64,000 bases of DNA, from assembly GCA_022457065.1 (NCBI GenBank), contig JAJGBQ010000005.1, forward strand, positions 2,976,001 to 3,040,000. The letters are read 5' to 3'. The notes under the pieces are model-generated. The model did no database searches. It saw only the letters and a list, made by a program, of their open reading frames with translations, and was not told where the DNA came from. Numbering within the stretch: the stretch's first letter is position 1; every line of letters begins with the position of its first letter. Source of the DNA: Curvularia sp. ZM96 (taxonomy: Eukaryota; Ascomycota; Dothideomycetes; Pleosporales; Pleosporaceae). Below are positions 63,564 to 64,000 of this stretch, piece after piece. The position numbers and the translations under genes were made by a program.

Positions 63564-64000
63564 ATGTCGTCGGATACAAAGTCATTGGAATCAAAGTCGT
63601 CAGAAACGAACGCAATGGCATCTCCCGGTACCGCCCACAAGTACTCCAAACGCCGTATCGCATTCGAGCACACATACCTCAACCCTTTCAACGATGCGCC
63701 AAACACTATCCTCTGGGTAGGTGGTCTCGGCGACGGTCTCCTCACAGTCCCTTATCCATCCGAAATAGCCAAATCACTCCCTTCCAATTGGGTCATAGCG
63801 GAAGTCCTGCTCGGCTCGTCCTATCGCGGTTGGGGCACTAGCTCGCTCGCTCGGGATGCCCGCGAACTGGCTGAATGCGTGTCTTATTTCAAGCAGCTGC
63901 GACCCGGAAAGAAAATTGTTGTCATGGGCCATTCGACAGGATGTCAAGACATCATGGAGTATCTTGTAGGCAAGGGAAAAGACAAGCGCGAGGCGCTGGA
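63564..64000 (+). CDS. DUF1749 alpha/beta-hydrolase (SidJ-like), 3' end outside window
   Basis: The frame is open from the ATG at 63564 to the window edge (145 codons). After a Ser-rich start come FEHTYLNPFNDAPNTILWVG and GLGDGLLTVPYPSEIAKSL, then EVLLGSSYRGWGTSSLARDA and the nucleophile-elbow motif VVMGHSTGCQDIMEYL with Ser in GHSTG. This is the DUF1749 family. In Aspergillus fumigatus the member SidJ hydrolyses fusarinine-type siderophore products, and others are of unknown substrate. The catalytic acid and His would lie beyond the window. Neighbouring genes do not suggest a siderophore cluster. Confidence 0.8.
   Translation, partial: MSSDTKSLESKSSETNAMASPGTAHKYSKRRIAFEHTYLNPFNDAPNTILWVGGLGDGLLTVPYPSEIAKSLPSNWVIAEVLLGSSYRGWGTSSLARDARELAECVSYFKQLRPGKKIVVMGHSTGCQDIMEYLVGKGKDKREAL

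Overview
The window is nuclear DNA of a filamentous ascomycete. Genes are split by short introns (mostly about 50 bp, GT-AG, with CTAAC-like branch points) and lie on both strands at roughly one per 2.5 kb. The window carries clear filamentous-fungal regulators (PacC, XlnR). Class Dothideomycetes, probably Pleosporales, is my best guess from general protein character; it is not proved here. I saw no viral, plasmid, CRISPR or intact transposon sequence.

Layout. 0-1.3 kb: 3' part of a nucleoside hydrolase. 1.3-4.7 kb: gene-free region rich in PacC sites, then pacC (4.7-6.7 kb). 7.3-12.6 kb: a Par32/DUF3602-like protein, a basic disordered protein with a possible NuSAP-like motif, and a membrane-anchored BAG-domain co-chaperone that lacks an ATG where the start is expected. 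12.6-16 kb: gene-poor. 16-23.7 kb: a Gfo/Idh/MocA oxidoreductase and a DHDPS-family aldolase, divergently arranged, next to the xylanolytic regulator xlnR. 23.7-28.3 kb: a second long gene-poor stretch. 28.3-30.5 kb: a Ure2-like glutathione transferase with very long introns. 31.4-39.3 kb: branchpoint-binding protein, myotubularin-type phosphatase, Snu13 and V-ATPase subunit c. 39.9-47.3 kb: PIF1 helicase, a Pub1/TIA-1-type RNA-binding protein and an acidic protein of unknown function. 47.6-52.4 kb: SurE-type phosphatase, a short-chain reductase and an F-box-like protein. 53.1-60.4 kb: a large GATA plus Zn2Cys6 factor divergent from SmD2 across a promoter with four ACGCGT boxes, then dihydroxyacetone kinase. 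61.3-64 kb: an F-box protein, a small hypothetical ORF and the 5' part of a DUF1749/SidJ-like hydrolase.

Most genes are conserved housekeeping genes. The regions that look most worth follow-up are the sugar-catabolism-like pair beside xlnR, the PacC-site cluster upstream of pacC, the ACGCGT cluster at the GATA-factor/SmD2 promoter, the non-AUG start of the BAG gene, and several micro-exons. I did not find convincing evidence for a wholly new system. Exon models were built by hand from splice consensus, reading-frame continuity and family knowledge. All multi-exon CDS totals are divisible by three.
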